A stretch of DNA of 45,305 nucleotides from Pseudomonadota bacterium (GCA_025352885.1 JANXRZ010000077.1:1-45305); one strand, 5' to 3'. Numbered from the stretch's first letter, positions 16,395 to 24,988 are shown. Numbers and translations are program-made. The notes: generated by a model from the sequence alone, not told the origin.

Positions 16395-17753
16395 TCAGCC
16401 GCTGAATTTTTCACGCATCGTCACGAACTCTTCGGCCGCGGTCGGGTGGATGCCGATGGTCGAGTCGAACTGTTCCTTGGTCGCGCCGCATTTCAGGGCA
16501 ATCGCCATGCCCTGGATGATTTCACCGGCCTCGGCGCCCATCATGTGAACGCCGAGCACTCGCCCGCTCGACTTATCGACGACAAGTTTCATGAAGGTCT
16601 TTTCCTCGCTGCCCGAAAGGGTGTGCTTGAGGGCGCGGAACGTCGTCTTGTAGATCTCCACTTCGTGTCCGCATTCGACCGCAAGCGCCTCCGGCATGCC
16701 GACTGTCGCGAGATTCGGGATCGAGAAAACGGCCGTCGGGATGTGGAGGTAATCGAGCTTCGTCGGGGCGTCACGGAACAGCGTCTTCGCGAGTGCCATG
16801 CCTTCCGCGGTGGCGACGGGCGTCAGGTTGATCCGGTTCGTGACATCGCCGAGCGCGTGGATCGATGGGACCGAGGTCGTGTAGTACTCATTCACCTTGA
16901 CGGCGCCGTCCGCCGCGAGTTCTACGCCGGCGGCCTCGAGGCCCAGATTGGGCGTGTTCGGCTTGCGGCCGGTCGCGAACATCACTGCGCCGGTCGATTG
17001 AAGCTTTCCGTCCTGGAATGTTGCGAGCAGCGACCCGTCCGGCTGCTTCGAAAGCGATGCAATGTCACTTTCAAGGCGGATCTTGATGCCCTTCTTCGCC
17101 ATTTCGTCCGCCAGGCGCAATCCAAGATCGGCATCGAATCCCCGAAGCAGGCGCTTGCCCCTGTAGAGGAGCGTGGTTTCGACGCCAAGGCCGTTGAAGA
17201 TCGAGGCGAACTCGACCGCGATGTATCCCCCGCCGACGACGAAGATTGAAGGGGGCAGCTGCGGCAGGAAGAACGCCTCGTTCGAAGTAATCGCCAGTTG
17301 CTGGCCGGGAATGTCCGGCACGGTCGGCCATGATCCGGTGGCAACGAGAATGTGCTTTGCCGTGTAGTGCTTGCCGCCGCACTCGACCGTATGCGGATCG
17401 ACGACGGTGGCGCGATGCCGAAGGATGGTGACGCCGGCCCTGGCGAGCACGCCCTCGTAAATGCCATTGAGGCGGGCGATCTCGGTGTTCTTGTTTGCCA
17501 GCAGCGTCGGCCAGTCGAATGTCGGCGCCGGCCCCGTCCACCCAAAGCCTGCGGCATCATGGAAATCGTCGTGGAAGTGGGCCGCGTAAGAAAAGAGTTT
17601 CTTCGGGATGCACCCTACATTCACGCAGGTTCCGCCGAAGTAGCGTTCCTCCGCGACCGCCACGCGGGCGCCATACCCCGCGCAGACACGGCTCGCCCGC
17701 ACGCCGCCCGAGCCGGCGCCAATTGTGAACAGGTCAAAATCGAAGCGGGACAC
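16395..17753 (-). CDS. gor: Glutathione-disulfide reductase
   Basis: A 452-residue FAD-dependent disulfide reductase that regenerates GSH from GSSG with NADPH in the cytoplasm. FAD site [11 protein letters not shown] near the N terminus; redox-active disulfide C43-V-N-V-G-C48 in [13 protein letters not shown]; the NADPH domain at about 165-195 opens with [11 protein letters not shown]; the active-site H-P-T-A-A-E-E near the C terminus completes the set. The start is GTG. It lies 27 bp after the small unknown gene on the same strand and 57 bp before the ThDP gene. Confidence 0.95.
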   Translation of the reverse strand: MSRFDFDLFTIGAGSGGVRASRVCAGYGARVAVAEERYFGGTCVNVGCIPKKLFSYAAHFHDDFHDAAGFGWTGPAPTFDWPTLLANKNTEIARLNGIYEGVLARAGVTILRHRATVVDPHTVECGGKHYTAKHILVATGSWPTVPDIPGQQLAITSNEAFFLPQLPPSIFVVGGGYIAVEFASIFNGLGVETTLLYRGKRLLRGFDADLGLRLADEMAKKGIKIRLESDIASLSKQPDGSLLATFQDGKLQSTGAVMFATGRKPNTPNLGLEAAGVELAADGAVKVNEYYTTSVPSIHALGDVTNRINLTPVATAEGMALAKTLFRDAPTKLDYLHIPTAVFSIPNLATVGMPEALAVECGHEVEIYKTTFRALKHTLSGSEEKTFMKLVVDKSSGRVLGVHMMGAEAGEIIQGMAIALKCGATKEQFDSTIGIHPTAAEEFVTMREKFSG

Positions 17754-17780
17754 TGGAACGAGGTCCCGCCGGCGCAGCGC

Positions 17781-18041
17781 TTAAAGGTTGCGCAGGTTGA
17801 GCTCGACCAGTTCGAGCTGCGCTGCAATGGCGTTGTGCTGCGGCTTGTCGGCCAGCCACTTGAGTGCGTTCGCGATGCGCTGCTCGATTTGCGCGCGCGG
17901 CATGCCCTCGACCCCGGTGAAGAGCATCGCAAGCTCCGGCAGGCTGTTGGTCTGTGCGAGCCCGCGCACTTCGACGAGCTTCGCCTCGATCGCACCGCGG
18001 TCGAGGTTCGTGACGATCTTCATGGTCTTTTCGCTTTCCAT
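17781..18041 (-). CDS. Small hypothetical protein, 86 residues
   Basis: The function is not recognised. It is a predicted soluble, mostly helical protein of 86 residues without signal peptide, membrane segment or cysteine motif. The start at 18041 is supported by an upstream AAGGGGAG at good spacing; a second ATG six codons on is also possible. It sits between the NUDIX-MBL gene (67 bp gap) and gor (27 bp gap), all on the minus strand, which argues for a real gene in one transcript. Confidence 0.7.
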   Translation of the reverse strand: MESEKTMKIVTNLDRGAIEAKLVEVRGLAQTNSLPELAMLFTGVEGMPRAQIEQRIANALKWLADKPQHNAIAAQLELVELNLRNL

Positions 18042-18108
18042 GCGGGCTCCCCTTGTGGCGACTGCGGTGGCGGATCTTAGCATCCGGAAAGTTGCTTGCG
18101 CCGGCGTC

Positions 18109-19752
18109 TCAGGACTGCAGGCGCCACCGGCCTTCGGATTCCGAGGCACGGCGCTCGCTGGCAAGCTTGCCCAGGTGAGCCGAGAGCGAGCGCGCCGCCA
18201 CCGGATGGAGTTTTGGGGACACGTCCGCGTAAACCGCGGGGACGAGTTCGTCGAGCGTCGCCGGTCCGAGCTTGCGCATTGCGGCGACCACCTTCTCTTC
18301 CCTGCCGAGCCGATGCGCGATCAGGCGATTGACTTCCTTGTGGGGCCGTCCGATGAGATAGCCGTGCCCGGGGGCGAGTATCGCGAGGTCCTCGTCGAGC
18401 AAGCCCCTAAGGGATGCAAGGTACGCAAGCATGTCCCCATCGGGCGGGTTGATCACCACCGTCGATCCTTGCATGACATGGTCTCCTGTGAAGAGCATGC
18501 GCGTTTCTTCAAGGAGGTAGCAGAGGTGGTTCGATGCATGCCCGGGAGTGTGGATCGCGCGCAACGTGAACGCGCCCAATCGGATGCGCTCGCCGTGCTC
18601 GAGAATGCGGTCGGGCGAGAATCCCTGGTCCTGGCTGGTGCCTTTCGGGGCCGGCCGCCCGAGCACCGTAGCCCCAGTCGCTTCCTTGATGCGGCGCGCT
18701 GCCGGGGAATGGTCCATGTGCGTGTGGGTGCACAACACCCATTTAATTCTGCCTTCGCCCGCCGCAAGCAGCGCGTCGACGTGACTGTCGATCGCGGGGC
18801 CCGGGTCGATCACGGCGAGCTCGGCCTCGCCAACCAGGTATGAGTTCGTACCTGGTCCAGTCATCATTCCGGGATTCGGTGCGATCAGCCGCGTCACATA
18901 CCGGTCGAGCCGTTTGGCCACGCCCGGCACCAGGTCGTAGCTGGTGTCACCAGCTTCTTCCGGATCGCTCCAATGGACTTCGGCGTAGGGCGAGTCGTTG
19001 CGCCTGAAGAGCTTGCGGCCTTCCTTGCCGTTCGCCCAGCACGAAGCGTCGGCCTCGATATCGATCCGGCTGCTCGCATAAGCGAATGCTTCATCGGCGC
19101 GTGGGAACCGCGCCAAGTCGGTCAAAGAGATGCGCGTTGGGTGGACGAGTTCGATTTCGCCCTTGGCGCACCGGTCGAGCGCAAGCGCAGGACGGACCCA
19201 TTCGCTGGCCACGGTCTCGCCATCGTCATGCGAGCCGTGCTGCCCATGCGGAGCCCGGGCGACGAAGAAACGCGCGGTGAACCGGCGCGGCCTGCCCGGT
19301 GCGGTGATCCAATGGCTGAAGTAAGCAATGTTCTGGGCCGGAATCGCCAGGCGCTCCTGCTCGAGCAAATCTCCGAAGGAGAGCGTTCCCGCGTTGACCG
19401 CGGTGCGATGCACGGCGAGTGCATCGGCTCGCGCCGGATCCAGCGGTGCGCCGGATTCTTCTTCGGCGAGGAGGATGCCGGCTTCCTCGAAGCACTCCCG
19501 CACGGCCGCGACCCAGTACGCGAGTCCGCCGGTTTCCACGCCGAGCCTGCGATTGGCCTGCGTTTGCGTAAGGCCGCGAACTCGATCGAGCGCCTTGTGG
19601 TCAGCCGCATCGAGCCCCCCACCGGGGAAGACGTAGGCGTTGGCTACGAAGGCGGCCGAAGGGCTGCGCTTCAGCATGAAGATTTCGGGGCCGGCCTCGC
19701 TGTCCCGCAACAGGATGAGGGTGGCCGCGGGCCTTGGGATGATCTGCGCCAT
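18109..19752 (-). CDS. NUDIX hydrolase-metallo-beta-lactamase fold fusion
   Basis: A 547-residue two-domain protein. Residues ~1-230 are a NUDIX domain: Y-V-F-P-G-G-G-L-D near residue 40 and A-V-R-E-C-F-E-E-A-G-I-L near 83-94. The Nudix box is split by an insert of about 30 residues, as in the NUDT19 type of coenzyme A diphosphatase. Residues ~270-547 are an MBL hydrolase with T-H-T-H-M-D-H, later G-H-A-S-N-H, F-T-G-D-H and A-P-G-H-G, close to the LACTB2 type. Both active sites look intact. The ATG at 19752 is chosen because homology-like sequence begins there; extra upstream codons look non-coding. Substrates are unknown; acyl-CoA or nucleotide derivatives are a guess. Confidence 0.88.
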   Translation of the reverse strand: MAQIIPRPAATLILLRDSEAGPEIFMLKRSPSAAFVANAYVFPGGGLDAADHKALDRVRGLTQTQANRRLGVETGGLAYWVAAVRECFEEAGILLAEEESGAPLDPARADALAVHRTAVNAGTLSFGDLLEQERLAIPAQNIAYFSHWITAPGRPRRFTARFFVARAPHGQHGSHDDGETVASEWVRPALALDRCAKGEIELVHPTRISLTDLARFPRADEAFAYASSRIDIEADASCWANGKEGRKLFRRNDSPYAEVHWSDPEEAGDTSYDLVPGVAKRLDRYVTRLIAPNPGMMTGPGTNSYLVGEAELAVIDPGPAIDSHVDALLAAGEGRIKWVLCTHTHMDHSPAARRIKEATGATVLGRPAPKGTSQDQGFSPDRILEHGERIRLGAFTLRAIHTPGHASNHLCYLLEETRMLFTGDHVMQGSTVVINPPDGDMLAYLASLRGLLDEDLAILAPGHGYLIGRPHKEVNRLIAHRLGREEKVVAAMRKLGPATLDELVPAVYADVSPKLHPVAARSLSAHLGKLASERRASESEGRWRLQS

Positions 19753-19837
19753 GAAGTGTCTGGCCCTGTGCTGCAGGGCGGGGAACGCTCTCCGACCCGG
19801 AGGATCCGGGGCAGCGCTTATTGTAGTCGTGCTACCC

Positions 19838-19859
19838 GGCCGCGCGACGGAACGCGGCC
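19838..19859 (-). other. Stem-loop just after the DUF2917 gene
   Basis: GGCCGCG and CGCGGCC form a perfect 7-bp stem with an 8-nt loop, 15 nt after the DUF2917 stop. No T-run follows on the minus strand, so it is not a classic intrinsic terminator, but it could pause transcription or protect the 3' end. A TACAAT (19820-19825, minus strand) that could be the -10 of the NUDIX-MBL gene lies just downstream, which fits a transcript boundary here. Confidence 0.4.
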
Positions 19860-19873
19860 CGAGTGGTTCGCTG

Positions 19874-20104
19874 TTACGCGAGCGAGAGCGTGGAGGGCGC
19901 AAGCGCCTGGATGAGCGTGAGGCCTGCGCGCTTCAGTCGCACGCACGCACCGGCTTCCAGCACGACGTCGCGCGGCTGGTTCTCTTCGGTGACCCAGAGC
20001 GTGCCTTCCTTGCACACGACAGTGGTACCGGCGCCGTCTAAAACGCGGAGGGTTTGCCCGTCGGCGAGGCGCACGGGTCCTTGTGCTTTGAGTTCAATAC
20101 GCAT
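19874..20104 (-). CDS. DUF2917 domain protein
   Basis: A 76-residue protein matching the DUF2917 pattern: two short cupin-like halves with G-x-x-[VL]-R-V-L-D-G, G-T-L-W-V-T and V-V-L-E-A-G. The function of the family is unknown. In Burkholderiales such genes often stand divergent from a LysR-type regulator, as here. The start at 20104 has AAGGAG six nt upstream. The 109-bp divergent region contains an inverted repeat (20130-20146). Confidence 0.8.
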   Translation of the reverse strand: MRIELKAQGPVRLADGQTLRVLDGAGTTVVCKEGTLWVTEENQPRDVVLEAGACVRLKRAGLTLIQALAPSTLSLA

Positions 20105-20129
20105 GATGCACTCCTTGCGGTTCAGATGA

Positions 20130-20146
20130 AAAAGCTTCATGCTTTT
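20130..20146. promoter_or_regulatory. Inverted repeat, candidate operator between DUF2917 and LysR genes
   Basis: AAAAGC and GCTTTT form perfect 6-bp arms around a 5-nt spacer (TTCAT). It lies 26 bp upstream of the DUF2917 ATG and 68 bp upstream of the LysR ATG. LysR-type regulators commonly bind such dyads near their own divergent promoter; binding here is inferred from position only. Confidence 0.4.
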
Positions 20147-20213
20147 CCAACAAGCGAAACGGATATTCAGTCAATGCTGCAATGCCGTAAAACGCTATTT
20201 GGGAAGGACTTGC

Positions 20214-21179
20214 ATGAGTAATGGGAATGGCGCGCCGCCGCCCCGGCTGCCTTCCCTCGATTTGCTTCGCGGATTCGAGACCGCCGCCCGCCTCCTGTCC
20301 TTTACGAAGGCCGGCGAAGAGCTCCACCTGACCCAGTCCGCGGTGAGCCGCCAGATCAAGGAACTGGAAACCCAACTCGGCGCAGCGCTTTTCGAGCGCC
20401 GCCATCGGTCATTGGAGCTGACCCAGGCCGGCCAGCAGTTCTATCCGGTCGCCGCCCAGGTTCTCGCCATGATGCGCGGCGCGACCGACCGGCTCAGGGC
20501 TGCAGCGGGAAACCGCTCGCTCTACGTAAGCACCACGGCCGGGTTTGCCTCGTTATGGCTCATTCCAAGGCTCGCGGGTTTTGCGCGCACGCACCCGGCG
20601 GTCGATGTGCGCATCTCGGCGGACGTCAGGATGCAGAACCTGGAGCGGGACGGCGTCGACGTTGCGATTCGCTACTGTCCCCCGGCGCTCGCCGGACCTG
20701 ACGCAGTGCGCCTGTCCACCGGCGAGCGCGTGTTTCCGGTCTGCAGCCCGCGGCTGATGAACGATCCCAAGCGGCCCCTGCGAGAAGCGTCCGACCTGAG
20801 CAGGCATGTGCTGCTTCACGTTGACGATCCCGAAGGCCGCTGGCCGTGGCTTCATTGGCGTGTCTGGCTCGAGGTGGCGGGGCTGCAGGATCTGCGGTCT
20901 GCGGGAAACCTGAGGTTTTCAGGTTATGACCAGGTGATTCCCGCAGCGCTCGCGGGTCATGGCATCGCCATGGGCCGTACGCCGCTGGTGACCGAGGCGC
21001 TCGCTTCAGGTGATCTGGTGGCGCCTTTCAAGAGCGTGGCCCAGACCGAACGCGCTTATTTCGCGGTAATTGCGCGCACGGCCTCGACGCGGCCGGAGGT
21101 CGTCGACTTCATCGCCTGGCTGAAGACTGAGGCGGAGAAGGACGGGCGCCCGGCCGCGCCCAGGAAGCTCAAACGGTAA
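20214..21179 (+). CDS. LysR-family regulator, GcvA type
   Basis: A 321-residue transcription factor. Residues ~14-75 form the winged helix-turn-helix (L-L-R-G-F-E-T-A-A-R, then T-Q-S-A-V-S-R-Q-I-K-x-L-E); ~100-305 form the substrate-binding effector domain, with P-R-L-A-G-F, V-D-V-A-I-R-Y and W-x-x-W-L in the GcvA-like pattern. The ATG at 20214 has GGAAGG at proper spacing. It probably regulates itself and the divergent DUF2917 gene. Its 3' end overlaps the convergent quinone oxidoreductase gene by 11 bp. Confidence 0.93.
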   Translation: MSNGNGAPPPRLPSLDLLRGFETAARLLSFTKAGEELHLTQSAVSRQIKELETQLGAALFERRHRSLELTQAGQQFYPVAAQVLAMMRGATDRLRAAAGNRSLYVSTTAGFASLWLIPRLAGFARTHPAVDVRISADVRMQNLERDGVDVAIRYCPPALAGPDAVRLSTGERVFPVCSPRLMNDPKRPLREASDLSRHVLLHVDDPEGRWPWLHWRVWLEVAGLQDLRSAGNLRFSGYDQVIPAALAGHGIAMGRTPLVTEALASGDLVAPFKSVAQTERAYFAVIARTASTRPEVVDFIAWLKTEAEKDGRPAAPRKLKR

Positions 21180-22164
21180 GTACGATCTTCCCGATGTGTT
21201 GCGAAGTTTCCATCAGCTTGTGGGCTTCGGACGCCTGCTCCAGCGGAAACGTCTTGTAGACCACCGACTTGATCTTCCCGCCTTCGACGAGCGGCCAGAT
21301 CCGTTCGCGAAGCGACTTCGCAACCTGGCCTTTGAATTCCACCGGCCGGGGACGGAGTGTCGATCCGGTTATCTGCAGGCGCTTGCGCATGACTTCGTTC
21401 AGGTCGACCTCGGCCTTGTTGCCGCGCAGGAACGCAATCATTACGAGGCGCCCTTCGTCGGCCAGTATCTTCAGTTCCTTGGGCACATAGTCGCCGCCGA
21501 CCATGTCGAGGATCACGTTTACGCCCTTGCCGTCAGTCGCGGTTTTCAGTTCTTCCGCCCAATCGCCTGAGCGGTAGTTGAACGCTTTTTCGGCGCCCAG
21601 TTTCACGCAGGCTGCGCATTTTTCGTCGCTGCCGGCGGTCGCGAAAACCCGGTTGCCCATTGCCGCAACCATCTGGATCGCGGTCACGCCGATGCCGGAT
21701 GAGCCGCCCTGCACCAGGAAGATCTCGCCCGGTTTGAGCCCGCCGCGATCGAAGACATTGCTGTAGACGGTGAAGAACGTTTCGGGCAATGAGGCCGCCT
21801 CGACGAGCGAAAGGCCTTTGGGCGCGGGAAGCGCCTGCACTTCGGGCACTACGCAAAATTCTGCGTAACCGCCTCCATGCGCGAGCGCGCACACCTGGTC
21901 GCCGACCTTCCACATTCTTACGCTGGCGCCGATTGCGGCAACGGTGCCCGCAATCTCCAATCCCGGAAGGTCCGACGCATCGGGCGGCACGGCGTAGAGC
22001 CCCATGCGCTGGAGGATGTCGGGACGATTCACGCCTGCGGCCGCAACCTTGACCAGGATTTCATTCGCCTTCGGCTGTGGCAGGGGCCGTTCGGCGCTCT
22101 TGAGCACTTCGGGGCCGCCTGGCTTGGAAATTTCGACGGCACGCATTTTCGCTGGCAGGGTCAT
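21169..22164 (-). CDS. NAD(P)H quinone oxidoreductase, PIG3 family (zinc-free MDR)
   Basis: A 331-residue medium-chain reductase that reduces quinones or activated alkenes with NADPH. It has the GroES-like N-terminal domain (V-K-V-A-A-A-G-V-N-R-P-D, then P-G-L-E-I-A-G) and the nucleotide site Q-G-G-S-S-G-I-G-V-T-A-I-Q; zinc ligands are lacking. The R-P-D-I-L-Q-R-x-G motif is typical of the PIG3 group. A perfect 8-bp inverted repeat (22173-22203) lies directly before the ATG, in the 49-bp gap after the ammonia-lyase gene on the same strand. Confidence 0.92.
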   Translation of the reverse strand: MTLPAKMRAVEISKPGGPEVLKSAERPLPQPKANEILVKVAAAGVNRPDILQRMGLYAVPPDASDLPGLEIAGTVAAIGASVRMWKVGDQVCALAHGGGYAEFCVVPEVQALPAPKGLSLVEAASLPETFFTVYSNVFDRGGLKPGEIFLVQGGSSGIGVTAIQMVAAMGNRVFATAGSDEKCAACVKLGAEKAFNYRSGDWAEELKTATDGKGVNVILDMVGGDYVPKELKILADEGRLVMIAFLRGNKAEVDLNEVMRKRLQITGSTLRPRPVEFKGQVAKSLRERIWPLVEGGKIKSVVYKTFPLEQASEAHKLMETSQHIGKIVLTV

Positions 22165-22172
22165 GGCTGGAA

Positions 22173-22203
22173 ATCCGCGGAGGAAGTCGGGAGAGCCGCG
22201 GAT
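22173..22203 (-). other. Stem-loop between ammonia-lyase and quinone oxidoreductase genes
   Basis: ATCCGCGG and CCGCGGAT form a perfect 8-bp stem around a 15-nt loop. It starts 10 nt after the upstream stop (22214) and ends 8 nt before the downstream ATG (22164). Only two T follow on the minus strand. It could attenuate read-through or mask the ribosome binding site of the oxidoreductase gene. Confidence 0.5.
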
Positions 22204-22213
22204 GATAGCTCAG

Positions 22214-23200
22214 TCAGCGGGAGGCCAGCCGTTGCTGGGCAGCCCAGCGCAGGTCGATGTTTCCGCCGGAAATGATTACTCCAACCCGCGCGCCTTTGGC
22301 ACTGAGCTTGCCTTCGAGAAGCGCGGTCGCTGCGAGGGCGCCGGTTGGCTCGACCACGATCTTCATCCGCTCCCAAAGCCAGAACATCGTCCGCAGCAAT
22401 TCCGGGTCATCGACCGTCAGCATGTCGTGGACATAAGCCATCACGAGCGGGAAGGTGACCTTGCCCATGGAATGCGTACGGGCGCCGTCCGCGATAGTTT
22501 CAGGATTGTGGCAACTCTGGAGGGTGCGCGTCTTGAACGAGCGCGTGGCGTCGTCGCCCAGCGCAGGCTCTACGCCGATTGCCTTGCACTCGGGCGAAAG
22601 GGCATGCGCAGCGATTGCGCAGCCCGACAGCAACCCACCGCCCCCGCAGCAGACCAGGAGGTAATCGAGCTTGCCGACTTCCTCGAACAACTCCTTGGCC
22701 GCGGTGCCCTGCCCGGCGACCACGTGCGGATGGTCGAAGGGCGGGATGACGGCCAGGCCGCGCTCGCCCGCGAGCTTCCGCGCGAACGCATCGCGGTCTT
22801 CCTTGTGCTTGTCGTACAGGACGACTTCCGCGCCGTAGCCTTTAGTGGCCTCCACTTTCACTTGCGGCGCGTCCATGGGCATGACGATCACGGGCTTGAT
22901 GTCGAGCAGGCGGCCTGCGAGCGCAACGGCTTGCGCATGATTGCCTGAGGAATAGGCGAGCACGCCGCGCTTCTTCTCCTCCGGTAAGAGTTGCGAGAGC
23001 GCGTTATAGGCGCCGCGAAACTTGAACGCACCCATGCGCTGGAAGTTTTCGCACTTGAAGAACACATCCGCCCCAGTGCGCTTATTCACCGTTTCTGACG
23101 TGAGCACCGGCGTGCGGTGCGCCCTGCCTTGGATGCGGCGAGCGGCGCCCGCGACGTCGTCATAGGAAACCAGCAGCGGCCCAAACTCGGAAGCGTTCAT
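22214..23200 (-). CDS. Threonine/serine dehydratase-family PLP enzyme (possibly threo-3-hydroxyaspartate ammonia-lyase)
   Basis: A 328-residue fold-type II PLP enzyme. K60 in G-A-F-K-F-R-G-A is the PLP lysine; S-S-G-N-H-A-Q-A and the glycine-rich phosphate loop G-G-G-G-L-L-S-G are present. No C-terminal ACT regulatory domain exists, so it is a catabolic-type or serine racemase/threo-3-hydroxyaspartate ammonia-lyase-like enzyme releasing ammonia from a beta-hydroxy amino acid. The ATG at 23200 overlaps the stop of the dehalogenase gene (ATGA), so the two are translationally coupled. Confidence 0.88.
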   Translation of the reverse strand: MNASEFGPLLVSYDDVAGAARRIQGRAHRTPVLTSETVNKRTGADVFFKCENFQRMGAFKFRGAYNALSQLLPEEKKRGVLAYSSGNHAQAVALAGRLLDIKPVIVMPMDAPQVKVEATKGYGAEVVLYDKHKEDRDAFARKLAGERGLAVIPPFDHPHVVAGQGTAAKELFEEVGKLDYLLVCCGGGGLLSGCAIAAHALSPECKAIGVEPALGDDATRSFKTRTLQSCHNPETIADGARTHSMGKVTFPLVMAYVHDMLTVDDPELLRTMFWLWERMKIVVEPTGALAATALLEGKLSAKGARVGVIISGGNIDLRWAAQQRLASR

Positions 23201-24111
23201 CTTGTCGGTACCTGAGTTTGAAAATGGTCGAGCGCGCGGCGGGCGATGTCTTCGCCCCACTCCTGCGCAAAATGCCCGGCTTCCGGGTGAATGTACGCCG
23301 GCGGACAGCCGCGGATCCATCCGCGAAGCTTTTCCATTACCGCGACGCCGAGCACCGGGTCTTTTGAGCCGACGGCCATGAACGTTTCTCCCTTCCATGT
23401 ATGGGTCCACCAGTCGCGTGCCTTGCGCGATAAGGCCGCGCCCGGTGCGTCAGGACGGTCGGGTACCAGCGCGGGGAAGCGTCGCGCGCCTGCTTTGTAC
23501 CGGGCGTCCGGGTAAGGCGCTTCGTAGGCAGCCGCCTCTGCGGGCGAGAGATGGCGGCAACTGCGGGCAAGAAGCTTGCCGCAATCGAGGTCCGGGTTGG
23601 CGGAAACCCAGGCGCGCCAGGCCAGGAATCCTCCGGTAAGCGGCTCATCGCCCGTCGCGAGCATCGTATTCATCACGAGCAGGCGGGAAAACCGCTCCGG
23701 CATTTCCATCGGCAGCGTCAAGCCGATGAGGCCGCCCCAGTCCTGGACCACCAATGTCATATTCGTCAAGTCCATGCGCTCGATGAATGCGAGCATGAAC
23801 CGGCGATGGAAGTCGAACGAATACTGCGCATCGTCCACTGGCTTGTCCGAACGGCCGAAGCCGAACAAATCGGGCGCGACGCTGCGATGACCTGCCGCGT
23901 GGAATACCGGGATCATCCTGCGGTACAGGTAGCTCCACGTCGGCTCGCCATGCAGGCAGAGAAAGGTGTGCGCGGCGCCTTCGGGCGCGTCGTCGATGTA
24001 GTGCGCTCGCAGCCCCTCGAAATCTGGCAAGCCTTCGACATAGCGTGGTGCGAACGGGAATCCCGGCAGGTTCGCGAACCGCTCGTCAGGTGTGCGCAGG
24101 GCCGAGGTCAT
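23197..24111 (-). CDS. Haloalkane dehalogenase, HLD-I (DhlA-like) subfamily
   Basis: A 304-residue alpha/beta hydrolase. The oxyanion motif is H-G-E-P-T-W; the nucleophile is D124 with halide-binding W125 in V-V-Q-D-W-G-G (the same numbers as in DhlA); a cap tryptophan W165 in G-F-L-A-W fits the second halide ligand; the acid is D251 in G-S-K-D-P-V-L-G and the base H280 in E-A-G-H-F-A-Q-E. The placement of the acid after the cap is the HLD-I layout. The reaction would be hydrolysis of a carbon-halogen bond to alcohol and halide; the substrate is unknown, and epoxide hydrolase is less likely given W125. There is no Shine-Dalgarno sequence, and TACAAT ends 7 nt before the ATG, so the mRNA may be leaderless. 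Confidence 0.9.
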   Translation of the reverse strand: MTSALRTPDERFANLPGFPFAPRYVEGLPDFEGLRAHYIDDAPEGAAHTFLCLHGEPTWSYLYRRMIPVFHAAGHRSVAPDLFGFGRSDKPVDDAQYSFDFHRRFMLAFIERMDLTNMTLVVQDWGGLIGLTLPMEMPERFSRLLVMNTMLATGDEPLTGGFLAWRAWVSANPDLDCGKLLARSCRHLSPAEAAAYEAPYPDARYKAGARRFPALVPDRPDAPGAALSRKARDWWTHTWKGETFMAVGSKDPVLGVAVMEKLRGWIRGCPPAYIHPEAGHFAQEWGEDIARRALDHFQTQVPTR

Positions 24112-24118
24112 GGCAGTT

Positions 24119-24156
24119 ATTGTACGAGAAAGGGAAAAGATTCCGCAGCGTACAAT
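24119..24156. promoter_or_regulatory. Symmetric divergent promoter: ATTGTACG ... CGTACAAT
   Basis: Perfect 8-bp inverted arms at 24119-24126 and 24149-24156 stand 30 bp apart (start to start). Each contains TACAAT reading outwards, so each can be a -10 element: 24124-24119 for the dehalogenase gene on the minus strand and 24151-24156 for the crotonase gene on the plus strand. No clear -35 is seen for either, which would fit activator dependence. The spacing of about three helical turns would also suit an operator. Confidence 0.5.
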
Positions 24157-24184
24157 CCTGCGCTCCAGCGTAGGAGGAACCGAA

Positions 24185-24988
24185 ATGGACTACTCGAAGT
24201 ACCAGGACCTGCATGTGCGCACGCTCGAGCCGGGCATCGTCGAGATCGTAATGGGCTCGGAGGAGGGCAAGCTGTCGACGGCGGGCCACCGCATGCACGC
24301 CGAGCTTGCCGACATCTGGCGGGACATCGATCGCGACCCGGATGTGCGGGTGGCCATTGTTCGTGGGGCCGGACGCGGCTTCTCCGCTGGCGGCGACCTG
24401 TCACTGGTGCAGGACATCGTCGACGATCCGGCCGTGCGCGCGCGGGTATGGCGCGAGGCGCGAGACATCGTCTACAACGTCATCAATTGCTCGAAGATCG
24501 TCGTATCGGCAATGCATGGCCCCGCTGTGGGCGCGGGATTGGTTGTCGGGCTGCTCGCCGATATTTCGATTGCCGCGAAGAACGCGCGCATCATCGACGG
24601 GCATACACGACTGGGGGTGGCGGCAGGCGACCACGCGGCGATTGTGTGGCCGCTCCTTTGCGGGATGGCCAAGGCCAAGTACTACCTGCTCACTTGCGAG
24701 CAGGTGAGCGGCGAAGAGGCCGAGCGCATTGGGCTTGTCTCATTGTGCTGCGAGGAGGCGGAGTTGCAGGCCAAGGCACTCGAAGTCGCGCGCAAGATCG
24801 CCGGTGGCGCGCAGAGCGCACTTCGCTGGACCAAGTACAGCCTGAACAACTGGCTGCGCATGGCCGGCCCGACGTTCGACGCGTCGCTCGCCCTCGAGTT
24901 CATGGGCTTTTCCGGGCCGGAAGTGAAGGAAGGCATTGCCTCCCATCGTGAGAAGCGCAAGCCCAACTTTCCCGATGGAACCGCCTAG
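24185..24988 (+). CDS. Enoyl-CoA hydratase/isomerase (crotonase) family protein lacking both usual Glu
   Basis: A 267-residue crotonase-fold protein. The oxyanion-hole segments are G-F-S-A-G-G-D-L and M-H-G-P-A-V-G-A-G. The two glutamates of classic hydratase (Glu144 and Glu164 in rat numbering) align with Val in G-A-G-L-V-V-G and with His in D-G-H-T-R-L-G, so hydration by the usual mechanism is unlikely; [11 protein letters not shown] may supply another acidic group. The ATG at 24185 has AGGAGG upstream. It is divergent from the dehalogenase gene through a symmetric promoter; its stop overlaps the next gene by 4 bp, tail to tail. Confidence 0.88.
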   Translation: MDYSKYQDLHVRTLEPGIVEIVMGSEEGKLSTAGHRMHAELADIWRDIDRDPDVRVAIVRGAGRGFSAGGDLSLVQDIVDDPAVRARVWREARDIVYNVINCSKIVVSAMHGPAVGAGLVVGLLADISIAAKNARIIDGHTRLGVAAGDHAAIVWPLLCGMAKAKYYLLTCEQVSGEEAERIGLVSLCCEEAELQAKALEVARKIAGGAQSALRWTKYSLNNWLRMAGPTFDASLALEFMGFSGPEVKEGIASHREKRKPNFPDGTA

